Positions 1 through 9,957 are shown, numbered from the stretch's first letter. The stretch: DNA of 64,000 nt from Kineococcus xinjiangensis (GCF_002934625.1 NZ_PTJD01000006.1:186001-250000), one strand, 5' to 3'. Translations and numbers: made by a program. The notes: generated by a model from the sequence alone, not told the origin.

Positions 1-2949
1 CTCCGCCCCGTCGGCGGCGTCCAGCAGGCCCGCCTCCACGGCGGCGGCCAGCGCGGGCACCGTCGACGTCGTGCGCAGCCCCGGGTGCTCCGCCGCCCCG
101 GCCAGCTGCAGCACCTGCACCGTCCACTCCACGTCCGCGATGCCGCCGCGGCCGAGCTTGATGTGGCGCAGCGGGTCCGCCCCGCGCGGCAGCCGCTCCC
201 CCTCCACGCGCGCCTTGATGCGGCGCACCTCCCGCAGGTTCGCCTCCGACAGCCCGGCCGCCGGCCAGCGCAGCGGGTCCACCAGCTCCCGGAACCGCGC
301 GCCGAGGCCCGCCACGTCACCGGCCACGGGTCGCGCGCGCAGCAGGGCCTGCGCCTCCCACGGCGCGGACCAGCGCGCGTAGTAGGCGCGGTAGGACTCC
401 AGCGAACGCACCAGCGGTCCCTGCCTGCCCTCCGGGCGCAGGTCCGCGTCCACGTCCAGGCCCGGCTCCGGGCCCGCCTCGGACAGGGAGCGGCGCAGCT
501 CCGCCACCACGGCCTGCGCGGCGGCCTGCGCCTGCCCCTCGTCCGCGCCCGGCACCGGCTCGTGCACGAACAGCACGTCGGCGTCGCTGCCGTAGCCGGT
601 CTCCCGCCCCCCGAGCCGGCCCATGCCGACGACGAGGAGCCGGGTGGGCAGGGGCCGCTCCTCGCGCCGCTCCACCGTCCGCACGGCGGCCCGCAGTGTC
701 ACCTCCAGCAGGGCGTCGTCGGCGTCGGCCAGCGCACGGCCCACCCCGTCCAGGTCGCGCAGGCCCACGAGGTCGGCCACGGAGGTGCGCAGCAGCTCCC
801 GGCGGCGCACGCCCCGCGCGGCGAGGACCGGTGAGGGCCCGGCGGCCGACCCGGCCGGGGTCTCCGGGCGGCGCTGGACCGCCGCCTCCATCGCCTCCAC
901 CACCTGCTCGCGGTCGTAGGGCGCCAGCCGGTCGTCGTCGGCGAAGACGGCCACCGACTCGGGGCTGCGCAGCAGCAGCTCCGCCGGCAGCTCCGCCGCG
1001 GAGAGGACGTGGGCGAGGCGCTCGGCGGCCGCGCCGGAGTCGCGCAGCATCGTCAGGTACCACTGGCTGCCGCCGAGGTGGTCCGACACCCGCCGGTAGG
1101 CCAGCAGCCCGGCGTCGGGGTCGGCGCCGTCGGCGAACCACTGCAGCATCACCGGCAGCAGGGTGCGCTGGATGCTGGCGCGCCGGCTGACCCCGCTCGT
1201 CAGCGCCTCCAGGTGCCGCAGGGCGCCCGCGGGGTCGCGGTAGCCCAGCGCCGCCATCCGCTCCCGGGCCGCCTCGGGGGTCAGCCGCACGTCGAGGCCC
1301 GCGTCCGCCACGGACAGCCGCGCCACCGCCGACAGCAGCGGCCGGTAGAAGAGCTTCTCGTGGAGGCGGCGCACGTCGCGCCGGGTGCCGCGCAGCAGGT
1401 CCTCCAGCTGCTGCACCGGCGTCGCGCGCAGCCCCAGGGCCCGCCCGAGGCGGCGCAGGTCCGCCTCCGCCGTCGGCAGCACGTGGGTGCGGCGCAGCCG
1501 GTGCAGCTGGAGGCGGTGCTCCAGGGAGCGCAGCAGGCGGTAGTGGCGGTCCAGCTCGGCGGCGTCGTGGCGGCCGATGTAGCCGTAGGCCGTCAGCTCC
1601 TCCAGCGCCTCCAGGGTGTTGGGGCTGCGCAGCCGGGAGTCGGCGCGCCCATGCACCATCTGCAGCAGCTGCACGCTGAACTCGACGTCGCGCAGGCCGC
1701 CGGGGCCGAGCTTGAGCTGGCGCCCGGCGTCCTTGGCGGGGATGTGCGACTCCACGCGGCGGCGCATCGCCTGCACGTCCTCGACGAAGCCCTCGCGCTC
1801 GCTGGCGCTCCACACCATGGGCCGCAGCGCCTCGACGTAGGCGCGGCCCAGCTCGGCGTCGCCGGCGACGGGGCGGGCCTTCAGCAGCGCCTGGAACTCC
1901 CAGGTCTTCGCCCAGCGGCGGTAGTACTCGAGGTGGCTGTCGAGGGTGCGCACCAGCGGCCCGTTCTTGCCCTCCGGGCGCAGGCCGGCGTCGACCTCCC
2001 AGAGGCTACCCTCCGCGGTGTGCGCGGAGCAGGCGCGCTGCAGGGCCGCGGCCAGCCTGCCGCCGGTGGCGAGGGCCTCGGCGGCGTCGGCGCCCTCGGC
2101 GGGTTCCACGACGTAGACGACGTCGACGTCGCTGAGGTAGTTCAGCTCCCGCCCGCCGGTCTTGCCCATCCCGAGCACCGCGAGGCGGCAGCCGGCCCCG
2201 CCGTCCGGCAGCTCCGAGCGGGCGATCGCCAGGGCGGCCTCCAGGGCGGCGGCGGCGAGGTCGGCCAGCTCCGCGGCGACGGAGGGCATCGCGGCGGTCG
2301 GCTCCTCCGACGCCAGGTCCCGCCCGGCCAGCGCCAGCAGCCGGCGGCGGTAGGCCACGCGCAGCGCGTCGACGGGCTCCGGCTGCCCCGCGCCCCCGTC
2401 GGCCGCCGGGTCTCGTCGGCCCGCCACCGGCACGTCGGCGTCCGGGTCGGCGCCCACCGCGGCGAGCAGCTCCGCGCGCGCGTGCCCGCGAGCGGGCGGG
2501 TCCGCGGCCAGCAGCGCCCGCCAGTGCGCCGGGTGGCGCACGAGGTGGTCGGCGAGGGCGCCGGAGCCGCCGAGGACGGCCAGCAGCCGGGCCCGGGCCG
2601 CGGCCTCCTCCTCCGTGGCGGCCTGCAGCAGCGACCGCACGTCCTCGACGTCGGGTCCGGCCACGACGCCGCTGCACCAGCGCACCAGCGCCAGCAGGCC
2701 GGCGTCGGGGTCGGCGGTGAGGCCGAGGGCGCGCACCAGCGACGCGCTGGCCTCGTCGAGCAGGCGGTCGGCGTCCGCGGAGACGGCGGGCTCCCGCCCG
2801 GCGGTGAGCACCTCGCGCAGGGCGGCGTCCTCGAGCAGCCGCAGCGCCCGCTCCGCGCCGTCGAAGCCGCAGCGGGCCAGGAGTGCGGGGCCGGTGGCGC
2901 GGCGGCCGGGGGCGGGCCGCCCACCGGGACCGGGCGGGGGAACTGCCAC
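1..2949 (-). CDS. glnE: GlnE, bifunctional glutamine synthetase adenylyltransferase/deadenylase (C-terminus cut by window edge)
   Basis: Transfers AMP to, and removes it from, a conserved Tyr of type I glutamine synthetase, setting its activity to nitrogen supply. About 983 codons are visible and the frame is still open at base 1, so the extreme C-terminus is outside. Two nucleotidyltransferase cores are readable: GMGKTGGRELNYLSDVDVV near residue 260 and GMGRLGGRETGYGSDADV near residue 776, with KLGRGGIADVEW near residue 930, the expected two-headed GlnE layout. The chosen start is GTG at 2949: a GGAGG overlaps the TAG stop of glnA2 just upstream and the reading continues as AVPPPGPGGRPAPGRRATG. 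The 8-bp gap to glnA2 implies co-transcription. Length and motifs fit the family well. Confidence 0.95.
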   Translation of the reverse strand, partial: MAVPPPGPGGRPAPGRRATGPALLARCGFDGAERALRLLEDAALREVLTAGREPAVSADADRLLDEASASLVRALGLTADPDAGLLALVRWCSGVVAGPDVEDVRSLLQAATEEEAAARARLLAVLGGSGALADHLVRHPAHWRALLAADPPARGHARAELLAAVGADPDADVPVAGRRDPAADGGAGQPEPVDALRVAYRRRLLALAGRDLASEEPTAAMPSVAAELADLAAAALEAALAIARSELPDGGAGCRLAVLGMGKTGGRELNYLSDVDVVYVVEPAEGADAAEALATGGRLAAALQRACSAHTAEGSLWEVDAGLRPEGKNGPLVRTLDSHLEYYRRWAKTWEFQALLKARPVAGDAELGRAYVEALRPMVWSASEREGFVEDVQAMRRRVESHIPAKDAGRQLKLGPGGLRDVEFSVQLLQMVHGRADSRLRSPNTLEALEELTAYGYIGRHDAAELDRHYRLLRSLEHRLQLHRLRRTHVLPTAEADLRRLGRALGLRATPVQQLEDLLRGTRRDVRRLHEKLFYRPLLSAVARLSVADAGLDVRLTPEAARERMAALGYRDPAGALRHLEALTSGVSRRASIQRTLLPVMLQWFADGADPDAGLLAYRRVSDHLGGSQWYLTMLRDSGAAAERLAHVLSAAELPAELLLRSPESVAVFADDDRLAPYDREQVVEAMEAAVQRRPETPAGSAAGPSPVLAARGVRRRELLRTSVADLVGLRDLDGVGRALADADDALLEVTLRAAVRTVERREERPLPTRLLVVGMGRLGGRETGYGSDADVLFVHEPVPGADEGQAQAAAQAVVAELRRSLSEAGPEPGLDVDADLRPEGRQGPLVRSLESYRAYYARWSAPWEAQALLRARPVAGDVAGLGARFRELVDPLRWPAAGLSEANLREVRRIKARVEGERLPRGADPLRHIKLGRGGIADVEWTVQVLQLAGAAEHPGLRTTSTVPALAAAVEAGLLDAADGAE

Positions 2950-2957
2950 GGGGCCTC

Positions 2958-4301
2958 CTAGAGCAGCGGCAGGAACCGCTGCAGCTCGAACGGCGTGACC
3001 TGGGCCCGGTACTCCGCCCACTCCTGGCGCTTGTTGCGCAGGAAGAAGTCGAAGACGCCCTCGCCGAGGGTCTGCGCGACGAGCTCCGAGTCCTCCATGA
3101 TCGCGATGGCGTGGTCGAGGCTGCTGGGCAGGGGGTGGATGCCGAGGGCGCGGCGCTCCTGCGAGGTCAGCGACCAGACGTCGTCCTCGGCGCCCTCGGG
3201 GAGTTCGTAGCCCTCCTCGATGCCCTTCAGGCCGGCCGAGAGCAGCACCGCGAAGGCGAGGTAGGGGTTGGCGGCGGCGTCGAGGGCGCGGTACTCCACC
3301 CGCACCGACTGCCCCTTGTTCGGCTTGTACATCGGCACCCGCACCAGCGCGGAGCGGTTGTTGTGCCCCCAGCAGACGTAGGAGGGCGCCTCCCCGCCGG
3401 ACCAGAGCCGCTTGTAGGAGTTCACGAACTGGTTGGTCACGGCGGTGATCTCCGCGGCGTGGCGGAGGATGCCCGCGATGAACTGCCGCCCCGTGGTGGA
3501 GAGCTGGTACTGCGCACCGGCCTCGAAGAAGGCGTTGGTGTCGCCCTGGAACAGCGACAGGTGGGTGTGCATCCCGGAGCCCGGCTGCGCCTGCAGCGGC
3601 TTCGGCATGAAACTGCAGTACAGGCCCATCTCGCCGGCGACCTCCTTCAGCACGGTGCGGAAGGTCATGACGTTGTCGGCGGTGGTGAGGGCGTCGGCGT
3701 AGCGCAGGTCGATCTCGTTCTGGCCCGGCCCGCCCTCGTGGTGGCTGAACTCCACGGAGATGCCCATGCTCTCCAGCACGGAGATGGCCGTGCGGCGGAA
3801 GTCGTGGGTGGTGCCGCCGGGGACGTTGTCGAAGTAGCCGACGTAGTCCACCGGCTCCGGCACCGCGCCGCGCTCGAGCGGGCCCTTGAACAGGTAGAAC
3901 TCGATCTCAGGGTGCGTGTAGAAGGTGTAGCCGAGGCCGGCGGCGCGGTCCAGGGCCCGCTTGAGGACGTTGCGCGGGTCCGACATGGCCGGCTCGCCGT
4001 CGGGGGTGTGCACGTCGCAGAAGATGCGGGCGGTGCCGGGGTGCTCGGCGTCGGTGCGCCAGGGCAGCACCTGGAAGGTGGAGGGGTCCGGGCGCAGCAG
4101 CATGTCGGACTCCGACACGCGCGAGAGGCCCTCGATGGCGGAGCCGTCGAAGCCGATGCCCTCCCCGAAGGCGCCCTCCAGCTCGGCCGGCGCGATCGCC
4201 ACGGACTTCAGCGTGCCGATGACGTCGGTGAACCAGAGCCGCACGAAGCGGATGTCGCGCTCCTCGATGGTGCGCAGCACGAACTCCTGCTGGCGGTCCA
4301 T
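2958..4301 (-). CDS. glnA2: GlnA2-type glutamine synthetase (GSI-alpha like)
   Basis: Cytosolic ATP-dependent ligase making glutamine from glutamate and ammonium. The 447-residue protein has the GSI signatures in order: FDGSAIEG near residue 50, the metal-site segment HHEGGPGQNEIDL, GSGMHTHLS, NNRSALVRVP and EYRALDAAANPYLAF. The short alpha-type length and the place next to glnE match actinobacterial GlnA2. In the C-terminal loop that carries the adenylylated Tyr in beta-type enzymes (NLYDL context) this protein reads DVWSL near residue 376, so the target Tyr is replaced by Trp and the enzyme is probably not a GlnE substrate despite its neighbour. The start ATG at 4301 has a GGGAAGGG ribosome site upstream. 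Confidence 0.95.
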   Translation of the reverse strand: MDRQQEFVLRTIEERDIRFVRLWFTDVIGTLKSVAIAPAELEGAFGEGIGFDGSAIEGLSRVSESDMLLRPDPSTFQVLPWRTDAEHPGTARIFCDVHTPDGEPAMSDPRNVLKRALDRAAGLGYTFYTHPEIEFYLFKGPLERGAVPEPVDYVGYFDNVPGGTTHDFRRTAISVLESMGISVEFSHHEGGPGQNEIDLRYADALTTADNVMTFRTVLKEVAGEMGLYCSFMPKPLQAQPGSGMHTHLSLFQGDTNAFFEAGAQYQLSTTGRQFIAGILRHAAEITAVTNQFVNSYKRLWSGGEAPSYVCWGHNNRSALVRVPMYKPNKGQSVRVEYRALDAAANPYLAFAVLLSAGLKGIEEGYELPEGAEDDVWSLTSQERRALGIHPLPSSLDHAIAIMEDSELVAQTLGEGVFDFFLRNKRQEWAEYRAQVTPFELQRFLPLL

Positions 4302-4472
4302 GGCACCCTTCCCGTCGCTGTCGTCGCCGCTGGCCGGCTGTCCACGGTGCCCCGGAGCGGGCGGTGAGCCGCACCGGCGCCGTGTGCATACTGCACCACG
4401 CCCCTCCCGTGCCGGGCGGTGGGCGACGCCTGGTCCCGCGCGCTCTCCGGAGTGCCCCGGCCGGCCTGGCCC

Positions 4473-4909
4473 TCACCACCGTCCGGAGACGACCTCGCTC
4501 ACGTCGACCGCCGGGGCGGTGCGCACCTGCTCGGTCACGTCGTCGCGGAAGCGCGAGACGAGGGCGCTCACGGCGTCGTCGTCGTAGGGTCCCGCCGGCG
4601 AGACGCCGTCGAGGATGCTGCCGATCCCCCCACTCCCGTCGTGGCGACGGATCCACAGGATCCCGGGCTCCTCCTCGAAGATGGAGTCGAACGCGAAGTC
4701 GGGCCGCTCCCCGCGCCGCTCGCCCGCCGCGCCGATCCACCAGCGCCGAGGGCGCGGGCCAGCTCGACGACAGACATGTCCTCCTCCACGAGGTGGATCC
4801 CGTCACCGTCGGCCAGCCTGACGGTGGCGAAGACGTTGGCCACGAGATCGTGCTTCGTCTCGAAGACGGCGGGATTCGCCGTGACGTCCGAGACCTCCAG
4901 AGCGATCAC
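4473..4909 (-). pseudogene. Immunity-like protein, interrupted by one frameshift
   Basis: Reading starts at GTG 4909 as a plausible coding frame (IALEVSDVTANPAVF ... EEDMSVVELARALG) and then makes sense only after a one-base shift near 4741-4746, continuing as WWIGAAGERRGERPDF, then DSIFEEEPGILWIRRH, to a TGA at 4473. Restored length is about 145 residues. The start overlaps the stop of the upstream toxin-like gene by four bases (GTGA), the usual coupling of a toxin with its immunity partner. The acidic small protein with this position is inferred to be the immunity partner; it vaguely recalls an uncharacterised Streptomyces-type family, but no name is claimed. The frameshift may be real decay or a sequencing error. 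Confidence 0.5.
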
Positions 4910-5626
4910 GGGATCCGCGCCGGGAAGGCGTTGATGATGCGCCCGTCGTTGCTCACGATGACCCGCACCCCCGTCTCACCTCGGGTGCCGACTCGTCGCT
5001 CCACATCCACCACCTTGGCCGCCCGCAGAGCGGCGCGCGCCTGAGGTGTGAGCGCGGCCGCGCCGGCGCGCTCGGTGCTCCGGGTCGCCGTCCGCTCCGC
5101 GAGAACGGCTCCCCCGCGCACTGCGCCCCCCTCCGACCAGCATGGTGCCGATGCCGGTGATGAGTCCACCGCCCCGGTAGGCGGTCGAGTGGGTGTCCGG
5201 CGCCGCCCATGCCTCGAGGTCGTCGTGGGCGTCCCCGATGCCGCGGTGCAGGTCCTGAGCCGGCTCCCAGGGCAGCAGGCCGACGACAGCGCCGACGAGG
5301 CCCACTCCGCCCCGCCACGCGCCGTCGCCCAGACGGGCGACGGCGTTGCAGAAGGAGTTGCGCCGGGCGGCGCCCCGGCGGGGCGTGCCGCCGCCGGCTG
5401 CGCGGCGGAACCGATGTCCATGTCGGGGATCTCGGTCGCGATCCCGTCCACGGCCCGGGCAGCCGCCTCGTTGGCTCGCAGGGCGTCCAGGACGGCGGCC
5501 TCCATCTCGGCTGAGGCTTCGTCAGGAGCGGATCCCCCAGGTCCTGGACGTCTCGAGGAGCGCCCCTGGCGGAGTCCCACCGCCGAGGGCTCCTCGTCGG
5601 CACGGAAAGTGCGGACTCGTCCCGAC
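4906..5626 (-). pseudogene. C-terminal part of a secreted/polymorphic toxin-like protein, multiple frameshifts
   Basis: No single frame reads through. Convincing coding segments alternate between two frames: EASAEMEAAVLDALRANEAA (about 5510-5440), then GGVGLVGAVVGLLPWEPAQD through the glycine-rich GGGLITGIGTMLVGGG (about 5330-5135), then ALTPQARAALRAAKVVDV and the end RVIVSNDGRIINAFPARIP (about 5060-4909). The switches lie near 5350-5400 and in a C/G run near 5123-5132. An Ala/Gly-rich helical body ending in a short beta-rich VRVIVSNDGRIINAFP tail resembles RNase-type C-terminal toxin domains of polymorphic toxins (inference). It probably continues from the gene at 5627-6382 after a third indel. 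The stop overlaps the immunity-like start. Confidence 0.5.
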
Positions 5627-6382
5627 CTAGCGCTCGAACGCTCCCCGGGGGCGGTGGACGACGGACGCAGCACGGGCGGGGGGTTGCCGGCGTGCGTCGG
5701 CGGCCTCGGACGCACCTGAGGGGCTGGGGGCTGCGGCGGGCGCGGTCCGGTGGCTGAGAGCCGCGCGGACGACGCTGAGCGTCGACCGCGTCGACTGCGC
5801 TCGTTCCGGCTGCACGGACGGCGTCCGCGGCGGGGCCTCGGCGTGCAGCCTCCGCAGTTCGGCGCAGACGTGGCGGTAGCCCTCAGCGGCTGATCCCGGA
5901 GGCAGTCCCGCGGCGTGCAGCGCCCAGGTGATCTGCCGCCCCCTGCCCACCGGGGTCTCGGTGGCCGCTGGGCCGGGGCGGTCGTGGAGCAGGTCCTGGC
6001 GCTGGCGCTGGACACCGAGCAGGACCTTGTCCAGTTCCCGGGGCCAGTCCGCCCTGGCGGAGGCGACGAGCCCGTCGGCGATGAGGACGGCGGCGTCGAG
6101 GGTCGCTCGGTCCTTGTGGACGGCGTTGCCGGCGCCGACCACCTGGAGGCCACCGGACACGACCTGCGCGCCTCCGCCCATCCAGTCCCCGGCGGCGAAG
6201 CGCACTCCCCCGGTGGCGGCCCTGGCGACGCCACCACCGATGACGGCGCCCTGGCGCGTCGTGCGGGCGCGGCGATCGCCCTGCCACGCCTCGAAGGCCA
6301 TCTTCACGGCGGCGGTGATCCCGAGCTTCCGGGCGTCGCGGCTGAAGTCCCTGCGCCAGGCGCTGCCCTCGGAGGCGCTCAC
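5627..6382 (-). CDS. Unknown, probable N-terminal part of the toxin-like protein
   Basis: 251 residues read from GTG 6382, which overlaps the TGA of the preceding gene (GTGA), to a TAG at 5627. Residues 40-85 are Gly/Ala-rich ([20 protein letters not shown], then [20 protein letters not shown]) and are followed by a helical section ([18 protein letters not shown]) and a Pro/Ala-rich linker. No signal peptide or known domain was recognised. Because the downstream segment 4906-5626 reads in the other frame and the linker is low-complexity, the stop at 5627 may be the product of an indel, with the intact protein about 490 residues long. The context (last gene before an immunity-like gene) suggests the body of a contact or secreted toxin. 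Confidence 0.5.
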   Translation of the reverse strand: MSASEGSAWRRDFSRDARKLGITAAVKMAFEAWQGDRRARTTRQGAVIGGGVARAATGGVRFAAGDWMGGGAQVVSGGLQVVGAGNAVHKDRATLDAAVLIADGLVASARADWPRELDKVLLGVQRQRQDLLHDRPGPAATETPVGRGRQITWALHAAGLPPGSAAEGYRHVCAELRRLHAEAPPRTPSVQPERAQSTRSTLSVVRAALSHRTAPAAAPSPSGASEAADARRQPPARAASVVHRPRGAFER

Positions 6383-6945
6383 GCGGTGGGGGTCCAGTCG
6401 AAGAAGGCGTGCCCCTCCCCGAAGAGCCGGTGCAGGTCCTGCGCCAGCATCGTGGCGAACAGCCGCGGCGGGGCGCCGCGCCCCTCCATCTCGGTGATCG
6501 TGGCGCCGAGGGGCTTGCCCTCGTCGCACTCCTCGATGAGGGCGAGGGTGTGCCGGCTGAGGTGCCCGTCGCTGCCGTCGCCGAAGCGCACCGCGTGGAT
6601 GACGCCGTCCGCCTCCACCGGGCCGAGATCCGTGTAGACCGCGCGCAGGAGCAACCGGTCCAGCACCTCCCGATCGGACGTGGGCTCGACCACCACGAGG
6701 CGTGCCTGCACCATCTCCCCCAGCTGACGCTGCCCGTCCGCCCCCAGCAGGCCGAGCAGGTTCCCGACCCGGGTGCCCAGACGCAGCCGGTGCAGCACCT
6801 CGAAGCGCTCCTCCGGGAAGCCCAGCACCTCGTCTCCCTGCCGGACCCCGCAGTAGCGGCGGGTGGGGTCCTCGCCCTCCCACACGGCGGGCTCGTACAG
6901 GGAGCCGACGAGGTAGACGTCGTCCTGGAGGTCGAACACGGACAT
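6379..6945 (-). CDS. Conserved hypothetical, first gene of the toxin-like operon
   Basis: Intact 188-residue acidic protein starting [19 protein letters not shown] and ending [10 protein letters not shown]. No transmembrane segment, signal peptide or known motif was recognised. Its stop overlaps the start of the next gene (GTGA), so it is translationally coupled to the toxin-like protein and may be an adaptor, chaperone or accessory protein for it (inference from position only). The start ATG is 196 bases from the divergent nadE start. Composition looks normal for this genome, unlike the broken genes downstream. Confidence 0.6.
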   Translation of the reverse strand: MSVFDLQDDVYLVGSLYEPAVWEGEDPTRRYCGVRQGDEVLGFPEERFEVLHRLRLGTRVGNLLGLLGADGQRQLGEMVQARLVVVEPTSDREVLDRLLLRAVYTDLGPVEADGVIHAVRFGDGSDGHLSRHTLALIEECDEGKPLGATITEMEGRGAPPRLFATMLAQDLHRLFGEGHAFFDWTPTA

Positions 6946-7129
6946 GCTCCCTCGTGGTGGCGGGCCGGCGGGGCGCGGTTCCCCGTCTCGTCAGTGTGCC
7001 TGCCGGCACCGGGTCAGCGCGGCGGCTGTCCATGCTCTTCACCGGTTCGCCGCCGCGCCGTGCACGTCCACGCCGGCCCGCCCGCCGAGGGCCCCCGACG
7101 GCCGTCCCGGCCCCCTCCCCCGCACCCCC

Positions 7130-7135
7130 TACGCT
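7130..7135 (+). promoter_or_regulatory. Putative -10 box for leaderless nadE
   Basis: TACGCT ends exactly 7 bases before the nadE ATG at 7142, which places the transcription start on the A of the start codon. No ribosome site is visible. Confidence 0.45.
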
Positions 7136-7141
7136 GGCCGC

Positions 7142-8962
7142 ATGCCTCAGCTGCGCGTCGCGCTGGCCCAGATCGATGCCTGCGTCGGGGACCTGGACGG
7201 CAACGCCGCCGGGGTCGTGGAGTGGACCGGGCGCGCCGCCGCGGACGGCGCCCACCTCGTCGTGTTCCCGGAGATGGTGCTCACCGGCTACCCGGTGGAG
7301 GACCTCGCGCTGCGCTCCTCCTTCGTCGAGGCGTCGCGGGAGCGGCTGCGGGCCCTGGCCGTGGAGCTGGCCGCCGCCGGGCACGGGGAGCTGCCCGTGG
7401 TGCTCGGCTACCTCGACCGCGCCGAGGTCGACACCCGCCCCGGCGTCCTCGGTGGGCGGCCGCGGGGGCTGCCGCAGAACTGCGCGGCGGTGCTGCACCG
7501 CGGGCAGGTCGTCGCCCGCTACGCCAAGCACCACCTGCCCAACTACGGCGTCTTCGACGAGGCCCGCATCTTCGTGCCCGGCGACGAGCTGGTCGTGCTG
7601 CGGGTGCGGGGCGTGGACGTGGCGCTGGCGATCTGCGAGGACCTCTGGCAGGAGGGCGGGCCGGTGTCGCTGACCCGCGAGGCCGGCGCCGGGCTCCTCG
7701 CGGTCCTCAACGGCTCCCCGTACGAGCGCGACAAGGACGACGTCCGCCTGGAGCTGGTCACCCGCCGCGCCGCGCAGGCGCAGTGCACCCTCGCCTACGT
7801 CAACCTCGTCGGCGGGCAGGACGAGCTGGTCTTCGACGGCGACTCCCTCGTGGTGACCGCCGACGGGGAGCTGCTGGCCCGCGGGGAGCAGTTCCGCGAG
7901 GGCCTGGTCACCGTGGACCTCGACCTGCCGGTGGCGGCCGTCCCGGTGGAGCACCCCGCGGTGCGCCGCGTGTTCCTCTCCACGGAACCCGTCCCCGCCT
8001 ACGACGCCCGGCAGGCCCCGAGGCACGAACCCCTGCCCGCCGTGGCGGACGTGTACGCGGCGCTGGTGACGGGCCTGCGGGACTACGTGCGCAAGAACGG
8101 CTTCCGCTCCGTGGTGCTCGGCCTCTCCGGCGGCATCGACTCCGCCCTCGTGGCGGCGCTGGCCGTGGACGCCCTCGGTCCCGACGCCGTGCACGGGATC
8201 TCGCTGCCCAGCGCGTACTCCTCCGAGCACTCCAAGGACGACGCCGCGGACCTCGCCCGGCGCACCGGCCTGCACCACCGGCAGGTGCCCATCGCGCCGA
8301 TGGTGGAGACGTTCCTCGCCACCGTGGAGCTCACCGGGGTCGCGGAGGAGAACCTGCAGGCGCGGGTGCGCGGCACGACGCTGATGGGGCTGTCCAACCA
8401 GGAGGGCCACCTCACGCTCGCCACCAGCAACAAGAGCGAGCTGGCGGTGGGGTACTCCACCCTCTACGGCGACTCCGTCGGCGGCTTCGCCCCGCTGAAG
8501 GACGTCCCCAAGACGCTCGTGTGGGAACTGGCCCGCTGGCGCAACGCCGACGCCGCCGCGCGCGGGCAGGTCCCGCCCATCCCCGAGTCCAGCATCACCA
8601 AGCCCCCCTCGGCGGAGCTGCGCCCCGGGCAGACCGACCAGGACTCCCTGCCCGACTACGCGGTGCTCGACGACATCCTCGACGACTACGTCGAGGGCGA
8701 CCGCGGCCGCGCCGACCTCGTCGCCCGGGGCTTCCCCGCCGAGGTCGTGGACAAGGTCGTGACGCTGGTGGACCGCGCCGAGTGGAAGCGGCGGCAGTTC
8801 GCCCCCGGTACGAAGATCTCCCTCAAGGCGTTCGGCCGCGACCGGCGCCTGCCCATCACCAGCCGCTGGCGCGAGCCCGCCGCCCCGGCGGAGCTGGCTC
8901 CCCCGGTCGCACCGGAGGACGCGCACCTCGGCACCACCCGCACGGACGGAGCACAGCAGTGA
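7142..8962 (+). CDS. nadE: Glutamine-dependent NAD+ synthetase
   Basis: Amidates nicotinate adenine dinucleotide to NAD+, taking ammonia from glutamine. The 606-residue protein has two domains. Residues 1-290 form a nitrilase-type glutaminase with the Glu-Lys-Cys triad visible as [11 protein letters not shown] (Glu44), [14 protein letters not shown] (Lys129) and AICEDLW (Cys165). Residues 300-606 form the synthetase with the PP-loop [15 protein letters not shown] near 327 and the [12 protein letters not shown] segment. The start ATG at 7142 gives the canonical [12 protein letters not shown]. The gene overlaps panB by four bases (GTGA), so the two cofactor genes are coupled. Length and motifs fit the family. 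Confidence 0.97.
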   Translation: MPQLRVALAQIDACVGDLDGNAAGVVEWTGRAAADGAHLVVFPEMVLTGYPVEDLALRSSFVEASRERLRALAVELAAAGHGELPVVLGYLDRAEVDTRPGVLGGRPRGLPQNCAAVLHRGQVVARYAKHHLPNYGVFDEARIFVPGDELVVLRVRGVDVALAICEDLWQEGGPVSLTREAGAGLLAVLNGSPYERDKDDVRLELVTRRAAQAQCTLAYVNLVGGQDELVFDGDSLVVTADGELLARGEQFREGLVTVDLDLPVAAVPVEHPAVRRVFLSTEPVPAYDARQAPRHEPLPAVADVYAALVTGLRDYVRKNGFRSVVLGLSGGIDSALVAALAVDALGPDAVHGISLPSAYSSEHSKDDAADLARRTGLHHRQVPIAPMVETFLATVELTGVAEENLQARVRGTTLMGLSNQEGHLTLATSNKSELAVGYSTLYGDSVGGFAPLKDVPKTLVWELARWRNADAAARGQVPPIPESSITKPPSAELRPGQTDQDSLPDYAVLDDILDDYVEGDRGRADLVARGFPAEVVDKVVTLVDRAEWKRRQFAPGTKISLKAFGRDRRLPITSRWREPAAPAELAPPVAPEDAHLGTTRTDGAQQ

Positions 8963-9813
8963 GCGAGCAGGCCCCTTACGGCAGCGGCCCGGCCGCCGCG
9001 CCCAACCCCGCACGCCGGCGCACCCGCGTCCACCACCTGCAGGCGTGGAAGGACGCCGGGGAGAAGTGGGCGATGCTGACCAGCTACGACCAGATGAGCG
9101 CGGAGATCTTCGACGCCGCCGGGATCCCCGTCCTCCTCGTCGGCGACTCCGCCGGCAACAACGTCCTCGGCCACGAGACGACCCTGCCCGTCACCCTCGA
9201 CGAGATGGTCCCGATGGTGCGGGCGGTGGTGCGCGGCGCACCGCACGCCCTGGTGGTGGCGGACCTGCCGTTCGGCTCCTACGAGGTCTGCGACGAGGAC
9301 GCCGTGCGCGCGGGCGTGCGGATGATGAAGGAGGGCCCGGCGCACGCGGTGAAGCTGGAGGGCGGGCGCCGCTCCGCCAGCCGCATCCGCGCCCTCGTCG
9401 ACGCGGGCATCCCCGTGATGGGCCACGTCGGCTTCACCCCGCAGAGCGAGCACATCCTCGGCGGCTACCGGGTGCAGGGCCGCGGCCTGGCCGCGGAGGA
9501 CGTCATCGCCGACGCAGTCGCCGTGGCGGAGGCCGGGGCGTTCGCGGTGGTGCTGGAGATGGTTCCCGCCGAGGTCGCCCAGGGGATCACGAAGCAGCTC
9601 GACATCCCCACCGTCGGCATCGGTGCCGGCCCCGACTGCGACGCGCAGGTGCTGGTGTGGCAGGACATGGCGGGGCTGCGCGGCGGGCGGGCGCCCCGCT
9701 TCGTGAAGCGCTACGCCGACCTGCGCGGGGACCTGGAGCGGGCGGCGCGCGCGTACGCGGCGGAGGTGCGCGACGGGGCGTTCCCCACCGCGGCGCAGTC
9801 GTTCGAGAGCTGA
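8959..9813 (+). CDS. panB: Ketopantoate hydroxymethyltransferase
   Basis: First committed step of pantothenate/CoA synthesis: transfers a hydroxymethyl group from 5,10-methylene-THF to alpha-ketoisovalerate. The 284-residue protein shows the PanB signatures [33 protein letters not shown] (Mg site), [28 protein letters not shown] and [19 protein letters not shown]. The chosen start is GTG 8959, overlapping the nadE stop, with GGAG about 8 bases upstream; a roughly 25-residue polar N-terminal extension precedes the core, as in other actinobacteria. Coupling to nadE joins two cofactor pathways in one transcript. Confidence 0.96.
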   Translation: MSEQAPYGSGPAAAPNPARRRTRVHHLQAWKDAGEKWAMLTSYDQMSAEIFDAAGIPVLLVGDSAGNNVLGHETTLPVTLDEMVPMVRAVVRGAPHALVVADLPFGSYEVCDEDAVRAGVRMMKEGPAHAVKLEGGRRSASRIRALVDAGIPVMGHVGFTPQSEHILGGYRVQGRGLAAEDVIADAVAVAEAGAFAVVLEMVPAEVAQGITKQLDIPTVGIGAGPDCDAQVLVWQDMAGLRGGRAPRFVKRYADLRGDLERAARAYAAEVRDGAFPTAAQSFES

Positions 9814-9838
9814 GGCCGCCGCGCCCTCACGCCGCGAT

Positions 9839-9854
9839 GTGACGGGCGTGAAAC
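9839..9854 (+). promoter_or_regulatory. GlnR-type operator upstream of the nitrate reductase fusion
   Basis: GTGAC (9839-9843), six bases, GAAAC (9850-9854): an exact match to the actinobacterial GlnR half-box GTNAC-n6-GAAAC. A further GTAAC follows at 9859-9863 with shortened spacing. The site lies about 105 bases before the start of the nitrate reductase gene, a gene class known to be under GlnR control in other actinobacteria. Confidence 0.6.
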
Positions 9855-9957
9855 CGGCGTAACCGCGGGAGGTCCGCGGGGACACGCGTCCGCAACGGCA
9901 CCTTCCTACCGTGCTGGCGGGAGGCGCCGCCGGAGCGCCGGTGCGGGAGGAGCTGGC

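Noticed and set aside
1009-2961. 650-residue plus-strand open frame over glnE
   Set aside because: Low-complexity antisense; glnE on the minus strand shows all family motifs.
6383-9013. N-terminal extension of the 251-residue toxin-like gene back to 9013
   Set aside because: It would be antisense to nadE; the GTGA overlap at 6379-6382 gives a natural start.
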